A program made the translations under genes and the position numbers. From Gymnogyps californianus (lineage: Eukaryota > Chordata > Aves > Accipitriformes > Cathartidae), in contig NC_059500.1 in NCBI RefSeq assembly GCF_018139145.2, forward strand, positions 24,037,437 through 24,101,436: a stretch of 64,000 bases of DNA. Direction: 5' to 3'. This document shows, piece after piece, positions 1 through 14,107 of this stretch. Every line of letters starts with the position of its first letter. Position 1 is the first letter of the stretch. The notes beneath the pieces were generated by a model. The model did no database searches, was not told the DNA's origin, and saw only the letters and a program-made list of their open reading frames with translations.

Positions 1-3000
1 ATTAAGCTAACTCATATCAATTTAACTGCTGACAAATTCTGTAATTCCTTAAATATTTTGTGCAATTATTTTAAGTATCACTATTGTTAACTATAAAGAG
101 AACGGAAGTTCTTTCGTACCCTAAAAACAAAGGACATAATTCTCAGTTCTCCTGAAATACCCATTATTTTAGAAGGACATTGATTTGAAACCTTGTAATA
201 AAAAAACAAGCCCACACATTAAAACAAAAATACATATGTACATTATCCACTTAATATATGGGTTTTTTTTTTCCTTTAACATGTTTTTCACTAACATTAT
301 ACTATTTGTCAACATTAGGACCAATCAGTGCAAGTTATAGGATCCGTTTGTTTTCTGGCACTACCGTAAACCATAGGTGTAGCCACCATCTGGATTCTAA
401 ATTCTGTAAGGAGAGGGCTCTAACTGGAACACTGAAACAGCCTTTAAGCATCTCTACTTCAGCATAACTCAGTGTAAATTCCAAGGTGTTCATAACTTGG
501 CTTAGTCCAAAGACTGTATTTCTTAATCTCTGACATCATTAACTCTCAAAATTATATCAAAGAATCTTTCAAAAAATACAAAAATGTATTATTAACACTG
601 ACAAACTGAGTTTATTGCTGGTAAATCACCCTCAGAAACAGCCAAGATATTTTAATGAGTATTTACAAAGTAATTAAACCTGAAGCAGAGAGACCACACA
701 TTAACAACCTCATTCTAATTAGCTATAGGTTACCTAAACTGTAAGAAACTGATAATGGAGACAGACTACAACTGTTTGCTAGTGTTAGAAAGAAAAATTG
801 CCACCAAGTTTTGGACGTACACTCTTGACTGAAGAAACTGAAAATCTGATAAAGTAATAAAAGCAGCTTCAGTTTATTCCAGGACTTCCAAATAAGCAAC
901 AAAATCTATCCATTTTGTATACAGAATATATCAGTGTTTGAAAATGACTCCCAAATACAATTTAGTTTACAGGATATAGGTTAAACATTGTCTTAGTAAA
1001 ATATATTTATTTGGTAGCAAAATTCTGCAATGTGCCTTAATATGTATGCAGTGAAGAAACAGTGCAAAAACCAGTCAAACAGACAAAACACTAATAGGGG
1101 GTTTATTAGTCACTGAAATACTCGTTAACTATGTGCCCACTTGCCCATCAGTAACATTTTTATTCCTTTTATCAGAATGAAGTAATACTGTATGCCAACT
1201 AATTTTCTTATAATAAAAAACTCTGTGCTGAGTCCTGATTTTTATTTTTATAATATTGATGAATTAAACTGGCTACACACACAAAAAAAATCTCATTAAC
1301 CATGGGGGGACAGAGAGTCTAATTTTGCTTGCATGCTGGGTGTGGAATGATCCGCTCATTTCACACATCTCTTCAGAAGTGAGCCATGAGATTTAACTGC
1401 AATTAAATGTATATTTCTTATATGTCAGGAAAAAATAAGTTACCAAAAGATGCATGAATTCCATTACACTTCCCCTAAACAAACTCAGGAGTTTTCTATT
1501 GTACATGAAAAGCGTGCTTATCTAATGACAACATCAAACTACAAGGGAAGTTCTACATTCACCAGTTTCTCCTTATTGAAAAATGTTTTTAACAAGAGGG
1601 GGGTTTTTTGACTCAAAGTACCAGAAAGACTCATGGACTGGGCCACCAGAGGACTTCGATAAGCACCACCAAATGATATATAGAGGCTAACAGTCGCATT
1701 AAATAGAATGAGCATTAAAACGGAGATTTAAGGGATAAACTTCGGCTTTGTTCAAAATGTAGCACATGCCCTGTTCAAACTGCAATACATTTATAAACGC
1801 TGTTGAGTATTTTCGTAGCACTTTCCCTCTGACATACTGAAACTACTCTGTATCTTACAGCAATGAAGACTCATAACTTGTCTGCACAGCAGGCATTATC
1901 AAACACATGACAAACACAACTGTACCCTGTACGGAGTTTATTTACTCTGTTTAAGTATTTTAGGGGAACCTGAATAAAACTGAAAAGCAGCAACAGTGGT
2001 CTTTTTTTTGCCATTGCCAAGCTGCAGACCACCTCAGAAGGATCCATTAGATCTTGCGGGAAACCAGTTTTCACTGAGAATAGTATATTCACCAGTGTGA
2101 AGAGATTTTTTTAATGCATATTAAGTATAAATTTTTTCCTAAACTAGTATAAGAATACAACCCAGAACAGCCCATCTACTTTTTTTTTTTATATGTGTGT
2201 ACAGTCTTATTAGTTATGTCAGGGTGTTATTTTAAGTCTGCTTTCCAAAATAAAAGGAAATACATATCAGAGCTGTCTTGCAGTGATCTCCACCCTACCC
2301 ACATTAAATTTTGAATCTCTCAGCCAAGGCCCTCACAATTCAGCAAAGGATTTAGTACACGAAAGGATCATCTCAGGATATTAGGTTATTTAAAATTTCT
2401 GAAGGAAGCTAACAGAGAGCAGAGACACTCTGTGTCCTCAGGAAGAACAGTTCATTATAATTCCACACAATACTCATTCCAACAAACATCAGATATCTGA
2501 CCAACCACCACAACCATGCTGGCTATGTAGTTACCACATACGCTTCAGACAAACTCATAAGACATGTTAGTATTTGACTAACAAACTTGAGAAGGACACT
2601 GGAAAGGAATTAGGAGTCCTGCATCAGGGATGCTGTAGAGAGCATTATGGAGTAGTATGCTTGCTAGCATATACGATGCAGCTACTAAAACATATTAGCT
2701 GATTCAGTTTCATTTTGGTTTAAATGAATTACTTTCAGAGCTATTAGCAAAATAGTAGCATGATTTGTCACTTCCTTTATTTTATATTACACCAATTTCA
2801 TTAAAAAGAAAACTAATCTGTGGACCATAATATTTTATGCAACGACCGAATTACTGCAGAATAAATTGTAGTTTACCATTAAGAAGCTAGATATGTATGC
2901 AAATACATACTGTCACTAGAAAACATTTTTAATCTATTTCTTTGACTGTGTTTAAATGTACCTGTGGCATGAGAGCACATCATACAAGGACTTATGAAAA

Positions 3001-4399
3001 ATGCACTGACTGATATTTCCCTTTTAGGACTAGCCATATTTCTAATCACCCTCCAGAACAAATTAAAATGAATCTCCACCAGAAGTGGGACTGGCACTTA
3101 GAACAGGTCATGACTTTTCTATCCATTGGACAAGTACACCTAGCAAAACTGCTGAAAATCCAACTACTTACCCTGGAACGATGCAAGACCGATGAACTTC
3201 TATATGGAATACAAACAGCTGTTTTATGGCTGGGACAAGTGAAGCACTCCCTATTTTGCCTGAGGACTTCCTCAGATGCATCTTTATATACGATAAACAG
3301 AAAGCCGAGCTTCTGTGTTTCGTATGCTTACTTTGGGGGATCTTGTGCAACATGAGGTCCTGTCCATTTTAATGGATTATCCACTAGAATTTACTTTCTA
3401 TGGTCATGCTCTACAACCGTTAGGGTCTTGTGGGCAAAAGTCTCCTTTTTGCGAGACATACAGTTCTGTCACAGGGCAAAATAACCGCATATCTTAGAGT
3501 GCATGAAAAATAATACAATACACCCAGAAATGTGACACAATCAAAATGACAGGCTGTAAGAATCACATTCGCAATGGTATTTTGAATGAACGTGAGCAAG
3601 ACAAAGCAACAGGGCAAAAGATTTTGCTTAAATTGAACTGCATAACGTAAAAGCCCAAAAAAGCTTTTTAGCTGTATAAATCCAGAAAAATGGCTGTATC
3701 TTAGATGTTATTATAAGAAAAAAAAATCTATACTTTTTTTGGAAAAGCAAGGAAGTAAGAAACTGGAGAGAGATCTAAGATAAAGATAAAATAGAATTAA
3801 TACTTCTGAGGGACAGGCAAATAGTAACACTATCTCTACTGATCAAAAGGTAGAAGATCAGCAATAAGAGGGACAATGGACAATACGGTATATATTGAAT
3901 ATTGCTAAAAACACTAGCCAGACATGTATATATAGGCGATATAAATAGGCCAATACTTCAATATTATTCCATTCAAAGAAAGACTGCCTAATGAGTCAGA
4001 TACGAACCATCAGCATGGATACAGAAGTTGAACGTGGGCTTGCAAATGAAATTAGAGAACTTTCACAGGAAATTTAGAGGAAATATGATGAGGACTCTCC
4101 AACTGAAAGAAAAAACACTCTCAGGAGAAAAGGAGATTTCAATTAGAAGAGCATAATCAGTGATATCTGTAAGATGAGCATGATAGTACTGTTTCTGAGA
4201 TTTGGCTAGGGAACTGGTCTTCAGAGATTTTGATAAAAACGATTTCAGTACAGTACAAGAGCTCTAAGATAAAATCAGAAGGGAGGAATTCCTGGTAGTT
4301 ATCGCAAATGATATATTCAATGAACTTACAGATAAAAAAGACATACCAGACAGTATCTGCCAGAGCAATTAAGATGCTCTCCTTTTCATAAAGTGAATG

Positions 4400-4983
4400 T
4401 GTCATGAATTAACACCAGCTGGCAACTAAGCACCACGCAGCTGCTCGCTCCCTCCCTCCACCCAGTGGGATGGGGGAGAGAGAATCAGGGGGGAAAAAAA
4501 AACCTCATGGGTTGAGATAAAGACAGTTTAATAGGACAGAAAGGAAGGAAAATAATAATAATTATAATAATAAAATTACAATAATAATACTGAAAGAATC
4601 AGAATATACAAAAAACAAGTGATGCACAATGCAATTGCTCACCACTCACTGACTGATGCCCAGTTAGTTCCCGAGCAGCGATCCGCCCCTCCTGGCCAAC
4701 TCCCCCCAGTTTATATACTAGGCATGACATCATATGGTATGGAATATTCCTTTGGCCAGTTTGGGTCAGCTGTCCTGGCTGTGTCTCCTCTCAACTTCTT
4801 GTGCTCCTCCAGCCTTCTTGCTGGCTGGGCATGAGAAGCTCAAAAATCCTTGACTTAGTATAACTTAGCAACAACTGAAAACATCAGTGTGTTATCAACA
4901 TTATTCTCATACTAAATCAAAAACATAACACTATACCAGCTACTAGGAAGAAAATTGACTCCACCCCAACTGAAACCAGGACA
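4400..4983 (-). mobile_element. Solo ERVL-type LTR, minus orientation, 5-bp target duplication GAATG
   Basis: Read on the minus strand, the 584-bp element begins TGTCCTGGTTTCAGTTGGGG and ends TTAATTCATGACA, with the TG...CA ends of an LTR. It is flanked by a perfect 5-bp direct repeat GAATG (4395-4399 and 4984-4988), the length produced by ERVL-type integrases. A TATA-like TATATAA lies in the promoter half, followed by an ATT-rich stretch (4549-4590 on the plus strand) and a poly(A) signal region reading TATTAAACTGTC. No internal viral sequence is adjacent, so it is a solo LTR formed by LTR-LTR recombination. It is partly alike in sequence to the LTR at 9033-9629. Confidence 0.88.
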
Positions 4984-6054
4984 GAATGCTAGCTTCATTT
5001 CTGGTCTGAAGAGACTATTTCCCTGATGAAAAAGGTGCCAGAACAACATTCATCTTAAGTCTTCAAATTTAGATAATGGGGAGAACAAGGAAAATTTTTG
5101 CTTTTAGAAGGCTATAGATGTCTGGCATGAGAATGGAGTTTTGTGCTTCGTAAGCAAGAATTCTTCAACGACGCTTTAGAGAAAATAATTTTCTGAAAAT
5201 TATCCTCTGCATTAGCCACTTTAGCAGTGGAGATGAAGAGTTTAGGAGAGGCCCCAAAAACATGTAATAAACTTAGACAGTAACTCTGGCCTGCCTATTG
5301 ATGAGTAGATACACTAACCACAAAATCTTTGTGTGTCTCTTTTATAGGTATTAGCACATATTAAAGGAGATGTAAATGCTGATGTATATTAAAACCTGAA
5401 CATACAGTAGAACATGTCTGATGTCCCTGACGTCTATGATTTGATTTCAGAAATAACACTAATCTCATACCTCAAAAGGCTTTTTTTTTCTCATCCATGA
5501 CAAAACTGGGTATCTCAGAAAGACCACATGTAGAAAACCAGATAAAGAATCATGCTGTCCTTACCAAACAAAACAGGGTATTTTAAACTATTAACACGGC
5601 ACTCGCACACGGAACAAGCTGCTGGCTGAATATGAGCTGATTATTTGAGTTGAGCACATCATGTATCTTCGGAGCACCTTCCCAGGAATTATAACATGCA
5701 TTTTCTTAGTTTGCTATTGTAGATATCTAGAATTGGGAGCAGCACTGTGCAGAGCCATGAAGACTTAAGATAGAGTTATTAAAAATTAAATCATTCAAAG
5801 CTAATTAAAAATATCTCAAGTACACAGTGAAACCAATTAAACAACACAGCTATTCAAAAATAATTTTTTGATAAGGTAACATTTTCTGTTTTAAACACAA
5901 GTAACACCTTCCAAAGCAGCAGAAATGATGCATAATTGACATACACATATTGTAAAACATTGCACTGGACGAAAATTAATGTTCCACCTTCTGAATTGCA
6001 GGGGGTAGCTTGCAAAACAAGACTTATTGGTGTGAAATTTAAGAACAGCTATAT

Positions 6055-6625
6055 TTTTTCAGACCAAAGATACATCCCAGGCCATGCCAGTGGCCTAATG
6101 GCCTGTAAGAAAAGGAGAAGGATAATTCTTCAGAACATATCTTTGTCCTCTGAAGATCTGTGGTATAAGATCTGCCTTAGTAGTGTAAGATGTGATATTT
6201 CTACATGTAACAGTCATGGAAGGATTTTCCTTCCATAAATTTTTTCAGCTGCTTTCTGAATCTATACAAACCATTACAACCCACTGCTGTAGCAACCAGT
6301 TGCACAACTTAATTACATGTTTTTGAAGAACACGTTTGTCTGCTTGCTTTGAATCATCTCCGTACTGTGGTTATTTGATGGCCCCTACTTCTTGCTTCTG
6401 AAAAGACAGTAAATGACCATTATTCCCTATTCACTTTCTCCACATCACTCAACACGCAACACATTGTATACATCTTTATCACATTCCCCTTCGGTCTGCT
6501 TTTTCAAGTCTGAAAAGCCCAATCTACCTATTCATTAATTCTACAGAAGCTCCTCCACATATGTGAGCATTATTTTGCCTTCCTGAATTCTCCTACATCA
6601 ATTTTGTAATTTAGGGAGCTGAAAA
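6055..6625 (-). mobile_element. Old CR1/L3-like LINE 3' segment, minus orientation
   Basis: Read on the plus strand, the order of landmarks is that of the reverse complement of an ancient amniote CR1/L3-type LINE. First comes a CAGACCAAAG-type 3' end, then a GCCAGTGGCCTAATGGCC-like stretch. Next is the TTCACTTTCTCCACATCACTC segment region, and last a run resembling ATCACATTCCCCTTCGGTCT followed by TTCAAGTCTGAAAAGCCCAA. All reading frames are destroyed. The family name is a judgement by eye. Confidence 0.65.
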
Positions 6626-6670
6626 TAAAAGTGGTTACATGGAGTCAGACTACTCTAGGTGGTACACAGC

Positions 6671-6930
6671 AAAAGGACAAGCAGCAACAGGCGATTTGCA
6701 TTGAGAAAATTTCCAGATATTGAAAAAAAGTTCACAATGAGGACAGTGATCAAATACTGAAACAGGTTGCCCAGAGAGATTCCTGTCACTGGAGCTGCTA
6801 GAACCTCAACTGCAACAAGGCATTGTGCAGCCTGATAAAACATCAAAGATGACCCTGCTCTGAGCAAGAAGCAGGACCAGATGGCCTCCCTGAGATCTCT
6901 TCCAATTTAAATTATTCTGCAGTTCTATGA
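6671..6930 (+). mobile_element. CR1 LINE 3' end, plus orientation, diverged
   Basis: The stretch follows the CR1 3' end in order: AAAGGACAAGCAGCAACAGG at the start, ACTGAAACAGGTTGCCCAGAG in the middle, a GACCCTGCTCTGAGCA segment, then GGCCTCCCTGAGATCTCTTC. It ends ATTCTGCAGTTCTATGA, a degenerate form of the CR1 terminal octamers. It is diverged, so older than the copies at 14108 and 48456. Confidence 0.75.
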
Positions 6931-8632
6931 CATTTGGGAAGCAGGTGCGCATTAATTTATACAGTGATGTAATGTTTTCTTCTCTATTCACTGTTCCTTT
7001 CCTGAAAATTTCCAGCATATTTTTTGGTTTTGATCACTAAGTAAATAGTGACCTGATATCTTCAGGAACATTTAGACCTTATGAGTTCATTACTGGTATA
7101 TGTGAAATCAAGCACTGTTACCACAATCTGGTCTGCAGGAATGTAATTACACAATATGATGCTAATATTAAAAAAAAAAAAAAAAAAAAAAAAGACTGTT
7201 AGAATTAATATGTATAATTTATAACAAGTCAAGGAATTCACTCAACTTACTATAAAAAAATATTTGCTTTATTTCCAAATGAAGTCTTCTGCTCTTGTGA
7301 TTACTTATACGCATATGATTACTTATATACCAGGATCTTGAAGGTGCAACACAGGCTAGAAAGTAATTTTTTTTGTTCAGGGAAACAGCAATAAGAAAGA
7401 GCATTAAACAACAGATTGGTGAACTCTTTGGAGACAAAAACCTGAAAGCCTTTGCCAGATTTTACTTAGGAAAGCCTCAGATGTCAGAAAACACTCTGTG
7501 TAAATAAATTATTTTTAAAAAAAGAGCATGAATACTATGATCAACCCTTTGCTTTCTTTTTGAATTACTATCTATCAGAACAGAATGTACAGTTAAGTTG
7601 TCTGCACTATGTTTTCCGTTTTAATTAGAGTTTCAGAGGACCAATTTTTCAAGCTACATATGAAATGTCACGGAAATGTCACCTTCATCTTTGAAATGAT
7701 TAGTAAATCTTCCAAATACACAAATATGTACTAGAGGTCTTTAAGGAAGAAGAGTACCTCTTAATGGGGGCTAGCAATAATGTTTCCAGAGACATGGTAC
7801 ATTTTAATTATTATATACTAAACAGCCTTTTTATTTTAAAAAAAGATAGGATTTTGATTTCACCTAATTATCATTAAGAATGTCAACTGTGCTCTAGAGA
7901 AGATGACTAAATCTACTGCACATAAGCTGAGGCACTGAGATCCTGTCCAGTAGCTATTTTTGTGGAAGGAAAAAGTAGCCAGACAAAGGCTTTTGCAAGG
8001 TAGATAGAGAGGCTCTTGAAATTCAGTAAGGAATTCCTGCTTTACTTAATGAATATATCTGTACACCTCTAAATCCTAATACACCTCCATCCACTGATCA
8101 CATAATGATGCCAAATAAAAGAAACCTCATTTCAATAAAGGCAATTTAACAAACCAATTCAGACTTTTGAAAGCTTAGAGCCAAATTTAGAATGAATACA
8201 TATTTTTGAAAAATTAACCTTAAATGCCATTACCTTATGTAACTGGGGAAACATGTAACAGGAAAAATGAAGGCTTCCATCCTACAAAAATCTCAGGCTG
8301 GTATGTAAATGTTCAGATATGAATTGTTTCACTGATTTCAGGAGCACTGTTACTAATCAATAATGCTATTATTAACTGAATGTACAAGTATTTTATTAAT
8401 TCTTACACTACCACTTTACTAGTTTCAAGTAATAAAAAATGATCAAATTTCAGTCCGTACAGCACTTGCTATAGATGAAAGGGAAGCACCTGGTCATACC
8501 ATGATCCTTATCCTCCTTGGTTGTCATTGCCACATCACAGTAAGAGACCCCCGCATATACACACAAGGCCTCTCTTGCTATAATTCTGTGTAAGTTAATG
8601 AAGTTGCAACGGGAGAACATAAAATAGACTAC

Positions 8633-8853
8633 ATTGAGTGTTCCTAGTTGTACTGCAGTACCTAATGTTCACAAAAGCAAGAACACCTACATCTTCTCAC
8701 GTCTTCTGGCAGCTCACCATCCAAAAAATCAAGATGATGAACTAGCTGCTGGTCAAAGTCATCATCTGCCAGGACAACATCTTGCTCAACATTCAGGCTG
8801 TGCTGCTGCTCAAGAAAACGAAGAATCACAACAAGCCAAAGAGCAGTGAATGA
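8633..8853 (+). pseudogene. Histone H2A retropseudogene fragment
   Basis: The plus strand aligns with the second half of histone H2A. A VLQYL-like segment at 8650-8664 matches the VLEYL of the histone fold. It is followed by a deletion of about 13 codons, then by a segment (8676-8708) matching NKKTRIIPRHL. A one-base insertion at 8709 shifts the frame. From 8710 the QLAIRNDEELNKLLGKV region is present but has an in-frame TAG in place of a lysine. The conserved end reads ILLNIQAVLLLKKTKNHN before a stop at 8851-8853. The 5' part of H2A is missing or unrecognisable, and no poly(A) tail is visible. It is certainly non-functional. Confidence 0.82.
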
Positions 8854-9032
8854 ACTACTGCCACTGTTCCAGGCAAGAATTGACCAAAGCAACCTGAACC
8901 ACAGTCAAGAATGGAGGTGAGGTAAGAGTATACAAATCAAATGGGAATGTATTACATTTCTTCAAATACTCTCCCTATTTCCAAACATTTTCATCTCCTA
9001 AGCCAGATATAATTTTTAGCCTAGAAACCAGC

Positions 9033-9629
9033 TGTGCTGGTTTTGGCTGGGATAGAGTTAATTTTCTTCATAGTAGCTAGTATGGGGCTATGTTTTGGAT
9101 TTGTGCTGGAAACAGTGTTGACAATTCAGGAATGTTTTCGTTATGGCTGAGCAGTGCTTATGCAGAGTCAAGGCCTTTTCTGCTTCTCACCCCACCCCAC
9201 CAGCGAGCAGGCTGGGGGTGCACAAGAAGTTGGAAGGGGACACAGCCGGGACAGCTCACCCCAACTGACCAAACGAATATTCCGTACCATATGATGTCAT
9301 GCTCAGCGTATAAAGCTGGGGGAAGAAGAATGAAGTGGGGGACGTTTGGAGTGATGGCGTTTGTCTTCCCAAGTAACTGTTATGCGTGATGGAGCCCTGC
9401 TTTCCTGGAGATGGCTGAACACCTGCCTGCTGATGGGAAGGAGTGAATGAATTCCTTGTTTTGCTTTGCTTGCATGCGGGGCTTTTGCTTTCCCTATTAA
9501 ACTGTCTTCATCTCAACCCACAAGTTTTCTCACTTTTACTCTTCTGATTCCCTCCTCCATCTCACCGAGGGGGGGAGTGAGTGAGCAGCTGTGTGGTGCT
9601 TAGTTGCTGGCTGGCATTAAACCACAACA
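9033..9629 (+). mobile_element. Solo ERVL-type LTR, plus orientation
   Basis: The 597-bp element begins TGTGCTGGTTTTGGCTGGGA and ends AAACCACAACA. It matches a common bird ERVL LTR that I recognise by its opening, by its CATATGATGTCATGCTCAG segment upstream of a TATAAAG box, and by the CCTATTAAACTGTCTTCATC stretch near its 3' end. Flanks CCAGC (9028-9032) and CCGGT (9630-9634) could be a 5-bp target duplication with two transitions; this is suggestive only. No proviral body adjoins it. Reading frames inside it are not genes. Confidence 0.88.
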
Positions 9630-12600
9630 CCGGTGTTTATGGTTTGGCAGTTACATACACTAACAACATCACAATAAGCAATCAGTGAATCAGTGAGATC
9701 TCACAAATGTGACTTGAAATTTCAAGAATATAATCATAAATTTAAAAAAACCCAAAAGCTCAAACTATGTTAAAGAAAAAATGTTAAGAGATCACAAAAT
9801 ATGCAAAGCAAACCAACTGTGAAGAAATTTTATATTTCCATCATCTAAACATTACAGTTTGTCAGATAGCTACGAAAAGCACATGCTTTACTAGTTAGAA
9901 ATACACATGCATCCACAAATCATTTAAAGTTAACAATTCTTAGGAGTATTTTTGATGCAAAGAGGCTAGTTTTATTCTGTACTTTATTACTGTATACATC
10001 CAGCTGAAATAGTTTCAGGCGTGTATGACCCAAATTCTACAGAAGAACAGAGAAATACAGTAACGCTAGAACTGCTGCCCCAGAGCTGTAATCAAGATCA
10101 ACACTATAGCTGTCATTTGAAGCAATGAAGTCTTCAATGTGAAATATGTTTTAAAACTGGTTGTATACATGCGCACACACACACACACAGATTGTTCTTG
10201 CCATCCGCCTTCCAAGTTAAAAAACAAAAACCAAAATCTGAGCTAGAAAGAAAATTCTTGATAAGGTAACGGAAGAAATGGATTTCTTTTAAATACACAC
10301 GTGTTACGCTGCATTACTAGTATTTGGAAAACTTCATCTCTATTTGAATGAATTGTGATAAAACATCAACTGATAAGTTTTCTTCCACCAAAGATGGACA
10401 TTAGTGTAGAAAATAAATTCTGTCCTGAAGTTTTCATACACTCATTTTGCCACAAAAAGTATGAAGGCAGACAGTGCCTAACAGACTTGTTAACAAATGA
10501 CAATATTCCATAATAGCACTTCCTCGATTGAATGGTAAAGTTTTAGCTGGCCAGTAGATAGCTTAACTTTTAAAAAAGTTAACATCTAACTCTTCAAACC
10601 GATAAATATTACTTAAGGACTAATAGAACTTCATTACAATCACTGACCTAATAAAAAGAGGTAGAGTCATCCCTCCTGACCTATGTTCAAGAGAGCCATC
10701 AAAACAGGGCAAATTTAACAGAGGAAAAAATTGGTGAAAGACAGCTATATGGGCTAATAATGCAGAGCCACAGTTGAAGAACCTCTAGGCTATATTTTGC
10801 ACAAGGCATGAACAACTTTACAGGGGAGGCAGCTTAAGTACCAAACTACACATACAGTACACCACACAATGAACTCAGCAGATTAAGCAGATATAAATAC
10901 AACTTCCAGGCATTTTTACGTGAGGATCCAGACTATTGAACATAAAAAGTGCTGCACAAAATGGCCAAAAAATCTCAATTCCTAATGGTCTCTGCAACGG
11001 TCAGTAGCTGAAGTAAGGAAACAATGACTACTACAAGCATGTTGGTGAATCCCTGGAGAGAGCAGTGTACATGCCAAAGAATGCCACCTGGAACCGAAAA
11101 TTATCTTTACTAACCACAAACTTAAAATAACAGTAATAGGCTTGCCAGAAATCTATGTATACTTACATACCCTGCAGACTGAGAAACACAAACTGTTCTC
11201 CTTTTCTCATTACTAGCAAAAACTTGTGTTCTGGTTATTTTAAACCTCCAAAATTGCAGACAGGAAGCCAAGACACATTTCAGCAAGGCACAAAGCATTA
11301 ACTGTTTTCAATCCTTTATTCCTGATCTGCACAGGCAAACCTCCTCTAGTCCCACTGACTACAACGGCATCAGTATCCTGACGAAACATTATCTCATACA
11401 GCAAATCTGTCTGGCAGTTTGTAGGGAGGGGATCAGAAGGCAGCAAAGAGAAAAATTACAGCTATAAGCTACAAGCAGGCAAATTATTGCTGCCGTGAAG
11501 GCTAGTCAAAAGACATTCCAGAAAAATACAGGGAATACAGGGCAAAAGTAAGGGGTCAATGAGAAGGCCAGTTTAGGGGTTTCTTCCCAGAGATACTGAA
11601 AACAAAGTTTCATCTGTCCTCAACTCAAGCAAAGGTTCGCTCCAAAAGGAGATTTTCTAAGGAGGACTGCATCTCTTTAGACTTCAACATTTTGTATCCA
11701 AAGGAGAAGACTTGGATAGACAACTGAAGCAACTAACTGGATGCTGTACCAGTGGCATAAAGTGAAAACTGAAGCTACGGAAGTAAGTAGTCTGTGCATA
11801 AACCAACAAAGCAGAGAACTGTGTCAACTGGGGTTATGCAGCCCAAAAGATATCCAAGTACAGTATTTATAAACATAGCATGAGCTGAATACAGCATGCT
11901 GTTAGTGACTGTGCTTAGTATACAGGTCAATTACTTTAATTAAAGTGCATTATTCAGTAACAGACGGAATGACATAGTCTTTCCAGATCTCATTAAATAT
12001 ATATTCAAAAAGCTGTAGTTTGGATTTGGTTGCTTTTTAGTCACAGATACACACAGTAATGCCTGCTAAAGAAATGTGTCTGACAAATCTAGTGGTAGAG
12101 TCCAGATTTTAGCCACTTAAGCCCAAGAAAGTCTCGTCCCTGGAAAACGATTAGAAGCACTGAAGCAGCTATACCCTGAAGTGCCAACAGCTGCTAGGGG
12201 AACAGTGGCCAGAAGTCAACATGTAAGGAAGGAACAGAGAACATCCTCTCTATACTGCATGACCTTGAAATCCACAAGTAACCATAAGTTCCTTCAGGGT
12301 TCACAAGACACCAAGAAGTAAATATTTGATAGCTGCAGACTCCCAGGCTGTAGGCAGGGACTTTAGCAGAGGTCCATGCCAACCTACAGAAGACAGTACT
12401 CCATCGCAGGTGGGGAACCCCCAAGTTCTCCCCTAACCTCAAAGGAAGTTCCTAGAGGCCCATGAAGAATCCGGTCTCCCCAGCCACCCACTATGTGAAC
12501 TCACCAGAGGTGCGTTGTCTGTAAGTTTATTACCATACTGTTCTGACCAGTTTAAGGTAACATTTGTTGGATTCTGCCCTCTCCACACCGCCACCCAAAA

Positions 12601-14107
12601 ACTGGCACCTACCAACGAAGATCCCTCTTAGGACTCATTGACTGGCTCTAATTGACTCAGTGACTGGATTTAATGAAGTCACCCTGGCAAAAGCTACATC
12701 AAGCGACATGAAATAGCATTACACGTTATGTGATCTGACAGCCTTTTTCTTCCCCCAATAAATAGCATTATTAAACATGGACTGGTCATTGTATCCTGTT
12801 TTGAAAATCATATTGTGAGAGGATGCATTTGTTTTATCACAGTAAAACAAAGCTTCATGGACTTAACCCCGAACAGCTTCAGTCAGACGGGACACAACAG
12901 ATTCTTAGCGAGATCCACATTTATGTTAGCTGTATTAAAGAATAAAACTAATCCTTTCATAACCAGAAAGATTTTGTAGTACAACTAGATTCAAATTTGA
13001 TCAAGTATTTCTGTTTGACAGCTAGCACAATCAGCATGTCATGTCTGCTTTTGGTTTTCACAGATCCCTGCATCAGTTTATTAACAATATCAGCTTGCAT
13101 ATTAATAGATAAAATGACAGAGCAACTTTGTGACAGCTGCAACACACCACTTTAGCAGCGTATCTGAGGTAGGCTTAATGAGTAATCTTTCTAGGGTGCC
13201 AATTTAAAATTAAGCTTTTATTTCTATAAATAATATATACTGGCATAACTACTGGAAATATACTAGTATTTTTGTTCAGAACAGACATGCATAATACACA
13301 AATACCCACTACTTTTTCAAATAAGGGAAACTGCAAACCAACACAGTGTTAGACGTTTTTACACATTAAGTAAACAACACCACAAATATCTGCCAATTTA
13401 AACAACAGAACAACAAAATTGCAAACCCAATAAATAGGCAGTGTTCAGATTCTACTCTGAGTAAAGCCTATGGTCCACTGAACTCATGTTATACCTCAGA
13501 TCACAGCTGTATAAACTATAAACGCAAACAAGACTATTCTGAAAGTACAGACATCAAGGAGGAAAGACTCAGTGTACAAGTCTCAGCAACAGTACCAGAG
13601 AGTAACAGATTTCAATCCTATCCAAGGTGAAGTTCATAAATTGTTATCTAGCACAATGTGCCAAAATAAATTAGGCAGCATTTCTTCTGCAGAATTGCAA
13701 AAAGACTTTGAGCTGTTATGCTCAGTGGTCAATAGAAGGAGTCCTTCACATGTTTCAGTCATTACTCACTAAACGGGGACTGTCTGACCAAGAAGTCTCT
13801 CCTCAACGTTCATCAGTAGTACCTATTAAGCATCCTCAAGCTGCTTGTCAAATCAAAGACCAGCCTTCTCTCTTACAGAAGAAGCCTCTTTCACTCCCCT
13901 TTGCAAAAAAGAATCAATAATTTGTACAGATTATGGGTATATACAACTCAATGCATCAACTTCTTAATAAATATGTTGAAGAAAGTAACTGAGACGATAC
14001 TTCAGTCATCTTGGTTGAAAATCCTTATTTCCTCACTAATTTTCACCACATATTATAAAACTACATTTCATTATCACACTGTTCCTGACACACTTCAATG
14101 CCAAGAC

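Noticed and set aside
3068..3355. 95-codon plus-strand open frame
   Set aside because: Overlaps other short frames on both strands, has no family resemblance and no splice or promoter context.
9090..9389. 99-codon open frame
   Set aside because: Lies wholly inside the LTR at 9033-9629; it is non-coding LTR sequence.
13572..13920. Two overlapping plus-strand frames of 66 and 70 codons
   Set aside because: They could be a decayed coding fragment, but the run is short and I found no recognisable motif.
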